DNA of 64,000 bases from Glaciecola sp028401415 (lineage in GTDB: Bacteria > Pseudomonadota > Gammaproteobacteria > Enterobacterales > Alteromonadaceae): contig NZ_CP171821.2 in the NCBI RefSeq assembly GCF_028401415.2, positions 3,720,001 through 3,784,000 on the forward strand. The letters are read 5' to 3'. Made by a program: the position numbers and the translations under genes. The notes beneath the pieces were generated by a model. That model did no database searches, was not told the origin of the DNA, and saw only the letters and a list, made by a program, of their open reading frames with translations. Positions 8,445-18,147 of this stretch are shown here, piece by piece (within the stretch, counting starts at the first letter, position 1; each line of letters begins with the position of its first letter).

Positions 8445-9680
8445 CTAACCCTCAAGCAGTGAAGATTTCATGTCGTTCGCCCACTGCACCGATTCATAAT
8501 ACATTTCAAAAAGTTGCGATTCTTTTATATCGGCTTTTATCCCTAGCTCGTGAATCAAGGCCCAGTCTGCTCGCTCAAATGCCAGGCAAATGCGAAGCTG
8601 AAGCGCTAAAGGGCTGTCAGTATGAATTTCGCAAAGCGCAAGTTTCACATCTTCTGAAAAAGGTAAGGTGCGCATAATATCCGGCATATGCATATCCATT
8701 AAGGCATCCATATGAGAAAACAGGCCTAAAATATAGCTGCTTGGAGGATTGTCTTTGAGATCCATCGCTACGCCCATAAGTTTGCAAAAATGGGCTCGCA
8801 CAAGAGATGATACAACCAAGTCAGCAGGTTTTTCGCCTTTGAGATTTGCAATAGCCAGTAAAGCAATAAACTTTTTCAATTCAACCGAGCCCAAATAACG
8901 AAGCGCATGATGCAATGAGTTGATAGTTTGACGTTTGTTGAACAAGGGATTATTGATAAAGCGCATAAGTTTGTAGGTTAACCCCACGTCCTTTTCACAT
9001 ACTTCAGCGGTTTTATCAAAATCAAATTCTTTTGCGGAGCTAATAGCAACCAGTTCGATTACCGAAGATGCCGCCACCTCAACATTCTTATGCTGTACAA
9101 CTTCTGGCTTGGATAAAAAATACCCTTGAAAAAAGTCAAAACCGGCTAACTTGAACACTTCAAACTCGTCCAGCGTTTCGACCTTTTCGGCAATCAGTAT
9201 TTTGCCACTGCGCTTTAGCTCTTCAATTTTCCTGACTACATGTGCATTGTTCATGTCAATCAACTCTGCTTCAATTTTTATGTAGCGAACCAATGGTAGT
9301 AACGATTCCCAACGAGGAGAAAAGTCATAGTCATCTAGCGCAAGTTTGTAGCCCATGTTTTTGATATGTTCGCAGGCTTTAATGAAATCTCCGTCTACAT
9401 CTACCGTTTCAACAATTTCTATCACAACATTCAACGGGTCAAGCGTTGAAGGGAAACGATATAAAATAGTATCTTGGTGAAAGTTGATAAACGAAGGTTT
9501 ATTGAAGCTTATGTTTTCAACACCGATTGAAAGATGGCTATCAGCAAGCATGGCGCTCGTGGCCTCATCAGGTGATATATCTGGGAAACAGTTACTTTTA
9601 CCGTCACGAAACAGTAATTCATATGCGAAAACGTTTTTTTCACCATCATAAATGGCTTGGCGTGCTACATATGCGAACAT
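8445..9680 (-). CDS. EAL-like/HDOD signalling protein, first of tandem pair
   Basis: A 411-residue paralogue of the downstream gene, with the same order of degenerate EAL (~1-200) then HDOD (~205-400; MRFINNPLFN and LHHALRYLG). It keeps more EAL-like sequence (IEIVETV, ALDDYDF, IKIE), but the Glu-Ala-Leu itself is replaced by Glu-Ile-Val, so activity is doubtful. It is the promoter-proximal gene of a two-gene minus-strand operon, divergent from rpoH across about 250 bases. A regulatory, possibly c-di-GMP-binding role is inferred. Confidence 0.88.
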   Translation of the reverse strand: MFAYVARQAIYDGEKNVFAYELLFRDGKSNCFPDISPDEATSAMLADSHLSIGVENISFNKPSFINFHQDTILYRFPSTLDPLNVVIEIVETVDVDGDFIKACEHIKNMGYKLALDDYDFSPRWESLLPLVRYIKIEAELIDMNNAHVVRKIEELKRSGKILIAEKVETLDEFEVFKLAGFDFFQGYFLSKPEVVQHKNVEVAASSVIELVAISSAKEFDFDKTAEVCEKDVGLTYKLMRFINNPLFNKRQTINSLHHALRYLGSVELKKFIALLAIANLKGEKPADLVVSSLVRAHFCKLMGVAMDLKDNPPSSYILGLFSHMDALMDMHMPDIMRTLPFSEDVKLALCEIHTDSPLALQLRICLAFERADWALIHELGIKADIKESQLFEMYYESVQWANDMKSSLLEG

Positions 9681-9934
9681 GTTGATCCTTTCTTAAATTA
9701 AGTGGTTTTGCGTTATTTCGTATTGTTGTTTTTTACCGTGACTACGTTAAATTCGAGCAAGAATTAAGCGCTTGTTCGATTTAAACGATAAAAGATCCAA
9801 ACTAAAGCTTGAGTTTTACAAATCTAGTCTTATATTACTCAGTCTGAATTTTGAAATTAATCATGAGAACTATCGGTCATTTATAGAGTCATATCGCGGT
9901 AGCGGTAACGCTCAATTGAATGAAAGAGGTAAGA

Positions 9935-10786
9935 ATGAAAGAAAAAATGCACTCTCTCGCCTTAGCCGTTCCCAATAGCGGAAGCATTGAAAGTTATATT
10001 CAAGCAGTTTCCAGCATAAATATGCTATCGGCAGAGGAAGAAAAATCTTTGGGACTTCGTTTGTTTGAAAACGGAGACTTAGAGGCTGCGCGCAAGCTCG
10101 TCATGTCGCATTTGCGTTTTGTCGTTCATATCGCAAAATCTTATGCAGGCTATGGCTTACCGCAGGCCGACCTTATTCAAGAAGGTAACATCGGTTTAAT
10201 GAAAGCCGTTAAACGATTTGATCCGCACGTAGGTGTACGTCTAGTGTCGTTTGCAGTGCACTGGATTAAAGCCGAGATTCATGAATTCGTGCTCAAAAAC
10301 TGGCGCATTGTGAAGGTCGCCACTACCAAAGCACAACGCAAATTGTTCTTCAACTTACGTAAAGCAAAGAAACGCCTCGGCTGGTTTACACACGCTGAGG
10401 TGCAAAAGGTTGCTGACGAATTAGGTGTAAGTACGAAAGAGGTCTTGCAAATGGAGGCTCGAATGAGCAGCCAAGACCAAGCCTTTGATTTGGGCAACGA
10501 TGAGGATGACTCGTCAACCTTTAGCCCAGCGCAATATTTAGAAGATAAAAGCGTAGACGTTGAAAACACCGTTATTAACAACGATTGGGATAGCGCTGCA
10601 TCTAAGCGTTTGTACTCAGCGATAAAAACGCTTGACGAACGCAGTCAGCACATTATCGAAACTCGCTGGTTAGCTGATGATAAAATGACACTTCAAGACT
10701 TAGCAGACGAATATCAGGTGTCTGCAGAGCGCGTTAGGCAAATTGAGAAAAACGCCATGAAGAAGCTTCAGGCGGCAATGGTCTAA
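9935..10786 (+). CDS. rpoH: RNA polymerase sigma-32 factor RpoH
   Basis: Heat-shock sigma factor. The 283 residues contain region 2 (AGYGLPQADLIQEGNIGLMK, then SFAVHWIKAEIHEFV), the RpoH box QRKLFFNLRK, and region 4 ending VSAERVRQIEKNAMKKLQ. An in-frame ATG at 9920 is possible, but ATG 9935 is preferred: it has AGAGGT just upstream and gives the MKEKMHSLALA start matching MTDKMQSLALA of E. coli. A strong terminator follows. The 250-base leader may hold promoters or an RNA thermometer, but I could not fold it reliably. Confidence 0.96.
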   Translation: MKEKMHSLALAVPNSGSIESYIQAVSSINMLSAEEEKSLGLRLFENGDLEAARKLVMSHLRFVVHIAKSYAGYGLPQADLIQEGNIGLMKAVKRFDPHVGVRLVSFAVHWIKAEIHEFVLKNWRIVKVATTKAQRKLFFNLRKAKKRLGWFTHAEVQKVADELGVSTKEVLQMEARMSSQDQAFDLGNDEDDSSTFSPAQYLEDKSVDVENTVINNDWDSAASKRLYSAIKTLDERSQHIIETRWLADDKMTLQDLADEYQVSAERVRQIEKNAMKKLQAAMV

Positions 10787-10806
10787 AATTACTCAAGCAG
10801 AAAAAA

Positions 10807-10828
10807 GCCCGCAGCCTGCGGGCTTTTT
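10807..10828 (+). terminator. Intrinsic terminator of rpoH
   Basis: GCCCGCA, loop GCC, TGCGGGC followed by five T, about 20 bases after the rpoH stop. The stem is perfect and A-rich sequence precedes it, so it may also work in the other direction. Confidence 0.88.
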
Positions 10829-10865
10829 ATTGTCTGGCACCTTTGAATACTCATGCAGGCACAAA

Positions 10866-11372
10866 ATGAAGCTCATACAAATTGATAAGGCACGTTACAG
10901 AAAACACCTTAACTACGTTATTGTTAGCTGTATTGTAGCGTTAGTAGTGGGAAGTCTTGGCATAGCTCAAGCTTTGATTGCTCTATTTCCAGATGCTAGT
11001 GGTAGTCACTTTCACTGGAATCTAACGGGCGTAGTTGTGAGCGCAATCGGTATCGGCTTTATACTCAATAAATATCGACGCCATCCGTTTATGACAGAAG
11101 TCACCTATGTTTGGGAGCTTAAGCAAGTGCTAAATAAAATAAACCGAAAGCTAACAAAGATAAAAAATGAAGCTCAAAAAGGTGATGTTAAAGCGATGCA
11201 GATCTTGCACTATAGCTATGCTGGTTCTCGCTTGTTATGGCGTTTGGATGACAACAGCATTGTGATGGATGAGCTAAGTTTGGCTCAAAATGAGCTTGAT
11301 GTCTTGGCAGATAAATATCATGTGCCATTGAGTGCAGAGGTATTTGACGTCGCAGAACTTAACAACTATTAA
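10866..11372 (+). CDS. DUF3087 family membrane protein
   Basis: A 168-residue protein beginning MKLIQIDKARYRKHLN, the recognisable start of the DUF3087 family of marine gammaproteobacteria. Two hydrophobic segments (residues ~16-42 and ~55-75) precede a soluble, charged C-terminal half. The frame is open upstream to 10830, but that part overlaps the rpoH terminator region, so ATG 10866 is preferred. No strong ribosome-binding site is visible. Function is unknown; a small membrane protein with a cytoplasmic tail. Confidence 0.75.
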   Translation: MKLIQIDKARYRKHLNYVIVSCIVALVVGSLGIAQALIALFPDASGSHFHWNLTGVVVSAIGIGFILNKYRRHPFMTEVTYVWELKQVLNKINRKLTKIKNEAQKGDVKAMQILHYSYAGSRLLWRLDDNSIVMDELSLAQNELDVLADKYHVPLSAEVFDVAELNNY

Positions 11373-11445
11373 ATGTGCTAACACGATGGACTCACGCGAT
11401 AACTACAGTGTTTGTGGGTTCACAAAAAGCCCAAAGGACAAGTAA

Positions 11446-12144
11446 ATGCTTATACAATTGTCGCCCGCGCAAGCTCGTGTAATTGGCGTATTAATAGAAA
11501 AAGAAATTACTACGCCAGACCAATATCCGTTATCGCTAAACGCCCTAATGCTCGGATGCAATCAAAAAAGCAGTCGCGAGCCAATCATGCAGTTAAGCGA
11601 AAACGATGTTCAAAACATTCTTGATGAGCTGCGGGATAAAAACCTGCTGTTTGAGCATCAAGGGAGCGGCTCTCGGGTGGTAAAGTATAAGCACCGTTTT
11701 TGCAACACTGAGTTTAGTTCTTTAAAGTTCACACCTCAGCAATTGGGCATTATTTGCGTGCTGCTGTTACGCGGTCCGCAAACACCTGGGGAGCTGCGCA
11801 CCCGCGCCAGTCGGCTGGCTGAGTTCGCGAACGTGACAGAAGTTGAGACCACCTTACACGAATTAAGCCACTTCAACGGGGAAACATTGATAAGTAAGCT
11901 AGAGCGAGAGCCCGGCAAGCGCGAATCAAGATACGCACATTTGTTTTGCGGTGATATTGTCCTGGCGCCAGCAAGCAAGAACGTATCTGAACTTGACTCG
12001 TCCTCAACTACCATCGCTGATGCGGGTAATGTGAAAGATCTTCAAGACGCGGTCGAGCGCATCAACACACTAGAGCAGCAATTAGCAAATGTGATCAAGC
12101 GTATGGACGAAATGCAGGAGACGCTAGACATTTTATCCGATTAG
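11446..12144 (+). CDS. yceH: YceH-like DUF480 protein (UPF0502)
   Basis: A 232-residue protein of the DUF480 family, built of two winged-helix domains (residues ~5-85 and ~95-170): ARVIGVLIEKEITTPDQYPL, SLNAL..GCNQKSSREP, then GELRTRASRL. A coiled-coil tail (~195-230, NTLEQQLANVIKRMDEMQE) ends it. The winged-helix folds suggest nucleic-acid binding, but no function is established. Start: ATG with AAGGA seven bases upstream. It lies alone between rpoH/DUF3087 and the end of the opposed giant gene. Confidence 0.88.
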   Translation: MLIQLSPAQARVIGVLIEKEITTPDQYPLSLNALMLGCNQKSSREPIMQLSENDVQNILDELRDKNLLFEHQGSGSRVVKYKHRFCNTEFSSLKFTPQQLGIICVLLLRGPQTPGELRTRASRLAEFANVTEVETTLHELSHFNGETLISKLEREPGKRESRYAHLFCGDIVLAPASKNVSELDSSSTTIADAGNVKDLQDAVERINTLEQQLANVIKRMDEMQETLDILSD

Positions 12145-12223
12145 CTTAACAGTCGGATATACGGCGCTTTCACTAAGACGTTGGACAAGAAATTGTCTGA
12201 TTATTAAATAATTCAATGCATAT

Positions 12224-12255
12224 TAAAACGCCTACTGCACTGGGGCAGTAGGCGT
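12224..12255 (-). terminator. Intrinsic terminator of the giant gene
   Basis: A perfect 11-bp stem (ACGCCTACTGC ... GCAGTAGGCGT, 12228-12255) with loop ACTGGG. On the minus strand it is followed by TTTTAATA. It lies just after the stop of the 12269-17836 gene and has the right polarity for it. Confidence 0.82.
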
Positions 12256-12268
12256 CATCAATTAAGGC

Positions 12269-15200
12269 TTAAACCAAGGCCGGTGGAACAGGCCATTGGT
12301 CATCAATCAAACGTTGATTGTGAGCTTGGAAGCCTCCGATAGCAGTTACGCCACTGTCATTGTAATGATCCGCTTCCACGGGGCTGGTCATAACGGTATT
12401 TTCCATCCCCGTTCGCTGAGTAAACATCCTGTCTACCCCACGGTTCATTAAATCATTCGCTATAGCAGGGTCATTGTGCCTGTTAGCGGATAAGTCATCC
12501 CACAGCAAGGCATGTCCAATTTCATGACTCAATGTTTCGCCTATTAGCCTTCCATAGATCGTGGTAGCGACGGCCACTAGCTCCGTGTCTGAGGGTAATG
12601 CGCTCTCAAGTTCCAGGATCAAGGCTTGCGTTTCCGTATCCACATCAATGGCATCAGGCTGGTTGTAAGTGCCCGGATAGAGTTCAATTTGCTCATTAAA
12701 ACTATCCCCTACAGCGACACCGACGGTTACACCAAGGTTGTCTGGATCTCTGTTTTTGATGGTCACCGAGACCGTATTGGCTGGGGTTACATGCGCTGGC
12801 ACTGCATCAGCATTAGGCGAGATGGTCCAATATAAACGCACGTTGGCTTTGCCTAACAGATGTGCGCATACATCTTTCATCTCTTCAACAATACCGGTTT
12901 TCTGTCCTGTTAGCTTGATGTCGCTTAAGGCTTGGTCAAATGCGGCCGTGTCCTCTCCAATTAATACACATTGAGGTACAGAAAGTTTCAGCTTGGTACT
13001 GGCAAGGCGATTGCCCGCATTATCATACAAGGCCACATCTAAGTCATGCAGACCGGGTATTACGCCGCGCACTGATGTGGTTTTTGCACTTGGATTGTCG
13101 ATGATCAACGCACCTGCTGTTGGGCTTGCCCATCGAATCGAAGCACCATCTGGCGCATTTGCGTAATCCGCAGAAACTTGAATGACCATGCTCGTATCGT
13201 TTACAGCAGGATTAAAGGCTCTATTTTCAGCACTGGCGGTATCGCCCCGAAGGATAATAATCGGTTGATTAGCCGCATCACCGCTCTCGTCAGGCTTGGT
13301 AACTTTAATCGTTTCAACTTCGCCATCGGGAGAGGTTTTCTGGTATTCCACTTCAAGCTCAGGAGAATTCATGCCTTTTTTCGCTTGTTCGGCTATTTGT
13401 TTGGCAGTTGACTCCTTGTCGCTTTCTTTGGCTTTGCTGACATTTTTAGCGGCGTTGTTATATGACCCAAGCACTTCTTTAATTTGCTCGGTGGTGTCTT
13501 CGTCGCTCAAATAGCCATCTTTATTGAGCTTTTTGATTTGCTCAATTTGTTTTGCGCCATCGCGTTTTTGGTTAGCCATGAGCGCTAAATTCGCAAAATC
13601 CTTTGAAATAGACGCCAAATCAGTCACCTGTTTTGAAGTTGTTTGCAATGCACCAAGCGCATTGGCTTGTGTGCCCTCAATGCCCGTAATGTCTCTAAAT
13701 GCGTCGCCTTGGCCCAATAAGGCATAAGCATCAGCCAGACTGGTGGGAGCAGGCGCTGCAGGTGCTGCTTGCATATTAATAAGATTGGTAGGCAAGTCTT
13801 TTACTTGCAGGTCGCTTGGCTCGGAGCGTCTGGTATCGGTAGACAAGGGCTCGATTTCGGGCGCACTGGTTGAACATGGCGCTTCATCAAACCGCCAATG
13901 CCGGCTTTCGTCGATTTGCTCGCAGCTGTTGCATTTGCCCATCACCGACTCGGCATAAACACCTTTAGTCGGCACGCTTATGCGGTAGGGGTCTTGCGGC
14001 GTAGTGGGTTGATAGTAGTTGAGTAAATCTTCAACCGATTTAAACACAGGGTCAAGTCGCTCACCGGGAATGACTTTAACTACCAGGTTATTACCCACGA
14101 CTCCCATAACTTTGTTTTCAACCACGCTTGCGACGCTCCTTCCGCCGCTGTTGGGCGCAATATAGCCGTCGAGCAATCCGAACAGGCGGCTAGCATCCAT
14201 GCTGCTCCATATCACCTTATGCGACAGTTCTAAGTTTTCATTTAGAAACTGAATCAGCGCATTGGCGGCGTCTTGATCTTCTTTTCTTGGGTTAAGCAGT
14301 TCACGTTGATTCATCGGCGTGTAGATAAGAGCTGCGTCCGTTGCCACAGTTATCCCGAATACGGAGGTATTGATCACATCATTATTGACACGTGAGTTAC
14401 GCACAATATAGCCGCTGGAATATTTGGTACGGTAACCCAAATACATGGCTCGCAATATAATACGTGATGAAGGTTTTACATCGGTATTAGCGCGTACCAA
14501 TAGGTGCGAAAACTGGCGTCTTGTAATACTCTGCGTTTCGCGAGTTGCGATACTCACTTTCAAGGGGGTGCCTTTGGTGTAATTTGAGAGCAGTGTTAAG
14601 TCAACATCCAGCTCTGTTTCAAGGCCCTGATCATCTACTGCAAATATACTGAGTCGATCGATGAATCTGCGCACAATGTCAGCGGCATACTGCTCCTCAA
14701 ACAAGGCATCTTTTTCAGCATCCGTTAGCTCGCGTTCGATATTTATCGTCATTTTTCCGAAGAACCAAGGGAAGAACTCACTTAAGTCGTATTCTTCGGT
14801 TTGCGTTGCTTCATCTATGGCGGTGATGTATGGCCTGGCGAGATCGAAGGTCATGGTGAAGTGTCCAGAAAACATTTCAATATCGACATCGGCATAACTT
14901 CCCATAGGTAAATCGGCATTGACATAATTGGACTCAATGCGTTCAATAGCGCCAAATCCTTTGCGCAGTTTTCTGCCATACATGCTATTTTCGAGTGTGT
15001 TGCGCCAGCGAAGCACTTTTTTATGGTCAAAGTCACTCATCGGCATGGGCACAAACAAGCATTCCTGTACATCTACCAAGTTTTGTTCAATTGCGTAATG
15101 CTTCAATACCTCAAAATACTCAACGGTGATGGCATGACAATGATTATGGTTTTTAATCACTTCAGTTTGCGCGGCAACCGACTCGTTTTGCTGAACGCTT

Positions 15201-17836
15201 TGCACCACGGAGTTGCGCTGGCTACGAAGACTCGATGCTGATTGAGAGGTATTGTCCTGTAAACTATTAAGTGAATTTGCACTTAAGTTTCGAGAGGAGT
15301 TTTGTGAGGCGGTTGTTGTGGATGTTGCGCCTGAATGGGCAACGCCGCCAGCGACACCAAACAACACACCTTTTAAAAACCCGCCTGCGCCACCACCAAT
15401 ACCCGCTGATGTTGAGCTTGTGCGATTGCGAGAGCGTGCGCTCATGCTTTCGCTTAACGAAGAGTTCATGATTTCGGTAATGTCTCGGTCGCGTGAAATG
15501 TCCGCAATCATTGATTCGGCCACGTCCTGGCTTTCGTCTCGACGTTCTTGCTCCTGTCTGTCCCAGTCCAAAATCGATATGCGCTTTTCCTGGCAAGGAG
15601 CAAGAGGAAGACTATAAAGCAAATCACCCAGTGAATATCCGTCGGCTTTCCACTGTTGTTTAAAGTGCAAAATATGCCCGTGAGCAATGGTGGTATTTTC
15701 GTACACTGTCGGGGTTTCATCCCAATCAATGCTGTTTTCAACTGACAGTTCGACTCTGCCTGGATGGTTTTGAATATAGGCACGTTTAAGCTTTTCAACA
15801 TACCGCTGAGACCGTCTAATCTGAGCATTGAGTTGCGTAAGGGTAGAGCTTATCTCATCGTAGTTTTGTACAAAATAATCGTCGACCAACTCTATGCCAA
15901 AAGTGACCCCTGACTGGTAAAAGCGATTATATTCCTCAAGTAATGTGATAAATGAAGCAATGCTATCAACAAAAATCTGATAGTAGCTTTCAATTTCAAT
16001 AATTTCGCCAAGTGAAAAAATGGTCGTATTTTTAAGGGTGTTGCGAATTTCCTGATATTTTTGCATCAGGCACATGATACCCATCGTTTCTTTGACTGGC
16101 GCAATGGGACAGGGCTCAAAGCCTAAGGACTCATTACTGATATGATTGGCAAGCTCAATCGCCATGCGCCTCAGATACCCAAGAAGCGTTTCTTGCTTGG
16201 CTGATTGTGGTGACATTTTATCGACGCTAATAATGGTTTTTTCAAGCGATTTAGCCACTTTTTCCACCTGCGCTGCTTCGAGGTTTTGGGTATTGATGAG
16301 CATATCGATATCAGCAACGGTGTTTCGAAATTGCTGCGCGAGCAAGTCATCAAAATCAAGTAGGCTACCTGTTTTGGTCACGTGTCCTAAAAGTGACTGT
16401 AACTCCTCTCGGTCAATACTGCCTTTGGCCGCCAGCTGCTCACAAAATGACATTTCCTCCTGCACACCATTTTTACCGCAATACGCTGCCGCAAGCTTTT
16501 GATGCAGCTCTTTTAGCTTTTGCTGCCTGCGACTTTGCGCCAAAATTAAGCTAATAATATCGGTATATTGAAAACGCCGGTCGGTGGTGACAATGTCATT
16601 ACTGCTTAAATTGAACTGTTGTCTGTACCCTATATCGAGCTTAAGCACATAATTTGGCGGTGTGTATTCTGCCGCAGCTGCAACACCGCCTGGTATTTGA
16701 GAAGCAAGCGTTGCTGAGGAGGCCCCTGAAAATCGCCTAATCAAAAGGTCAGGATTGTCAGTTGCCGCTACCGCATCGTTTCGCACTTCGTCCCGAATAA
16801 GACCGTCTGAGGGGGCTTTGTATTGCGAGTCTTCGTCAATAGAGAAGGGCAGCATAGTTAAAGAGCTAAAGGATGACTTGAGTCGTGAGAACATGGAAAA
16901 CGCATTGTCGGAGGCTTCGAATAACTGCTCTTTTATGCGCTGAGAATCATTTCCGTTAATGGTAAATCCTCTGATTTCAGGCTCAGTTGTGCGCACGGTA
17001 TGATAAAAGCTAAATTCCTCCAAGGTACGGTTAGGCACCGTGAAATCCACGCAAGTTCCGCCTAAATCTTGAGAGAAGGACGACGAATTCACCAAGTCTT
17101 TGCTATCTGGCAAACTTGGTGCGGTATTGTCGCAGCCGCAACCGGCAGACTCATCCAAAGAGGATAAATCGGCCACTAAAATAACATTGTTCGGAATTTT
17201 ATCGTCTTCAAGCGGAATCACAATGGCTTCCGATTCCATACCGGCTATCACGCCGACGGCTTTGGCCGTTGTGCGATTGACTACTTGACCAAAGAAATAG
17301 CCATCTTTATCGCTTGTTGCGGTCATGACAGGAGTAAAGGTTGAGGTATCAAATTCTGCAGCGCTATCGCTGCTGGTAAATATAATGACCTGTAGCCCCG
17401 CGTTTTTGTCTTCGCCAGACAAGTCAATCACGCGCCCGCTGACTTTTTTAAAGGCCGACTCTGTTGGTGAGTCTTCGTTAAAAGTAACGATGTAAGGATT
17501 GAGTTTTATCTTCAGTGCCTTGCTGTTGTCATCGGCAGCAAGGTTAATATCGGCGGCATTCAAACTACCGTAGCTGTAATTCTGTTTGCCAATTAGTCCG
17601 CCGTTTGGTGAATATATCTCGAGTGAAACAAGTTCGTTTACAATCAAATTTGCGGGAGGTAAGAAAAACCGAAACTTTCCCGTTTCCCCGACATCTATTC
17701 TGTCTCTTGTGAAAACAGCGTTTCCGCTTATTTCCTGACTATAGCTCACTTTAATGAAGTGACCTTGGTACTGGTCAGTGATGGTGATATTACTATCAGA
17801 TGGCTCAAGTAAGCCGTTTACGCTCATTGAAATCAT
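12269..17836 (-). CDS. Giant multidomain protein with C-terminal metzincin-like zinc protease domain
   Basis: A 1855-residue protein I cannot assign to a named family. Residue numbers count from the ATG at 17836. N-terminal ~1-225: two beta-rich, Ig/carboxypeptidase-regulatory-like modules. ~430-690: helical, coiled-coil-prone. ~690-1300: a conserved-looking core with YSLPLAPCQEKRISILDWDR, an Arg/Ser linker, a glycine-rich hydrophobic stretch (GIGGGAGG, then GVLFGVAGGVAHSG, ~812-836), then HNHCHAITVEYFEVL (~897). ~1405-1520: charged helices. ~1545-1620: Ig-like. ~1640-1855: HEIGHALLWDD (H1771, E1772, H1775) with a Met-turn-like NDLMNRG downstream. Start: GGAG six bases before ATG; an ATG four codons earlier lacks one. 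No signal peptide is seen. Single gene with its own terminator. Confidence 0.8.
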   Translation of the reverse strand: MISMSVNGLLEPSDSNITITDQYQGHFIKVSYSQEISGNAVFTRDRIDVGETGKFRFFLPPANLIVNELVSLEIYSPNGGLIGKQNYSYGSLNAADINLAADDNSKALKIKLNPYIVTFNEDSPTESAFKKVSGRVIDLSGEDKNAGLQVIIFTSSDSAAEFDTSTFTPVMTATSDKDGYFFGQVVNRTTAKAVGVIAGMESEAIVIPLEDDKIPNNVILVADLSSLDESAGCGCDNTAPSLPDSKDLVNSSSFSQDLGGTCVDFTVPNRTLEEFSFYHTVRTTEPEIRGFTINGNDSQRIKEQLFEASDNAFSMFSRLKSSFSSLTMLPFSIDEDSQYKAPSDGLIRDEVRNDAVAATDNPDLLIRRFSGASSATLASQIPGGVAAAAEYTPPNYVLKLDIGYRQQFNLSSNDIVTTDRRFQYTDIISLILAQSRRQQKLKELHQKLAAAYCGKNGVQEEMSFCEQLAAKGSIDREELQSLLGHVTKTGSLLDFDDLLAQQFRNTVADIDMLINTQNLEAAQVEKVAKSLEKTIISVDKMSPQSAKQETLLGYLRRMAIELANHISNESLGFEPCPIAPVKETMGIMCLMQKYQEIRNTLKNTTIFSLGEIIEIESYYQIFVDSIASFITLLEEYNRFYQSGVTFGIELVDDYFVQNYDEISSTLTQLNAQIRRSQRYVEKLKRAYIQNHPGRVELSVENSIDWDETPTVYENTTIAHGHILHFKQQWKADGYSLGDLLYSLPLAPCQEKRISILDWDRQEQERRDESQDVAESMIADISRDRDITEIMNSSLSESMSARSRNRTSSTSAGIGGGAGGFLKGVLFGVAGGVAHSGATSTTTASQNSSRNLSANSLNSLQDNTSQSASSLRSQRNSVVQSVQQNESVAAQTEVIKNHNHCHAITVEYFEVLKHYAIEQNLVDVQECLFVPMPMSDFDHKKVLRWRNTLENSMYGRKLRKGFGAIERIESNYVNADLPMGSYADVDIEMFSGHFTMTFDLARPYITAIDEATQTEEYDLSEFFPWFFGKMTINIERELTDAEKDALFEEQYAADIVRRFIDRLSIFAVDDQGLETELDVDLTLLSNYTKGTPLKVSIATRETQSITRRQFSHLLVRANTDVKPSSRIILRAMYLGYRTKYSSGYIVRNSRVNNDVINTSVFGITVATDAALIYTPMNQRELLNPRKEDQDAANALIQFLNENLELSHKVIWSSMDASRLFGLLDGYIAPNSGGRSVASVVENKVMGVVGNNLVVKVIPGERLDPVFKSVEDLLNYYQPTTPQDPYRISVPTKGVYAESVMGKCNSCEQIDESRHWRFDEAPCSTSAPEIEPLSTDTRRSEPSDLQVKDLPTNLINMQAAPAAPAPTSLADAYALLGQGDAFRDITGIEGTQANALGALQTTSKQVTDLASISKDFANLALMANQKRDGAKQIEQIKKLNKDGYLSDEDTTEQIKEVLGSYNNAAKNVSKAKESDKESTAKQIAEQAKKGMNSPELEVEYQKTSPDGEVETIKVTKPDESGDAANQPIIILRGDTASAENRAFNPAVNDTSMVIQVSADYANAPDGASIRWASPTAGALIIDNPSAKTTSVRGVIPGLHDLDVALYDNAGNRLASTKLKLSVPQCVLIGEDTAAFDQALSDIKLTGQKTGIVEEMKDVCAHLLGKANVRLYWTISPNADAVPAHVTPANTVSVTIKNRDPDNLGVTVGVAVGDSFNEQIELYPGTYNQPDAIDVDTETQALILELESALPSDTELVAVATTIYGRLIGETLSHEIGHALLWDDLSANRHNDPAIANDLMNRGVDRMFTQRTGMENTVMTSPVEADHYNDSGVTAIGGFQAHNQRLIDDQWPVPPALV

Positions 17837-18147
17837 GGCAAGCTCCATATGCTACGTTCGCATGTTTACTGTTGTGGTGACAAAGCCAAGGCGTTTACTG
17901 GCAACAGGGCACTGCGCTTGTTGATTCAAAATCAAATTCGCGCGACAAACAAAGCTCCTTGAGCAAAGAGGAGACTACTTAACAACAACAGACATCTGTA
18001 AACATCCACATGCTACTATCAATAAATTCCTTGGAAGTGAGCGGCCAGAGTATAAATTCGGGTGTCAGAATACCTGAGAGAAAGCTATTAAAAATATAAG
18101 ATTAATATAAGGAAAGGCGGTTAAGCAGGGGCGGCTTTTTGCACCCT
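17837..18147. other. Intergenic region upstream of the giant gene
   Basis: 311 bases between the giant gene and the DUF1801 gene. It must hold the minus-strand promoter of the giant gene. The 18060-18115 part is AT-rich. I see no ORF with a ribosome site, no repeat-family copy and no clear terminator. Confidence 0.5.

Noticed and set aside
15252..15617. Frames opposite the giant gene
   Set aside because: No ribosome sites; they follow from the low-complexity Ser/Gly part of the giant gene.
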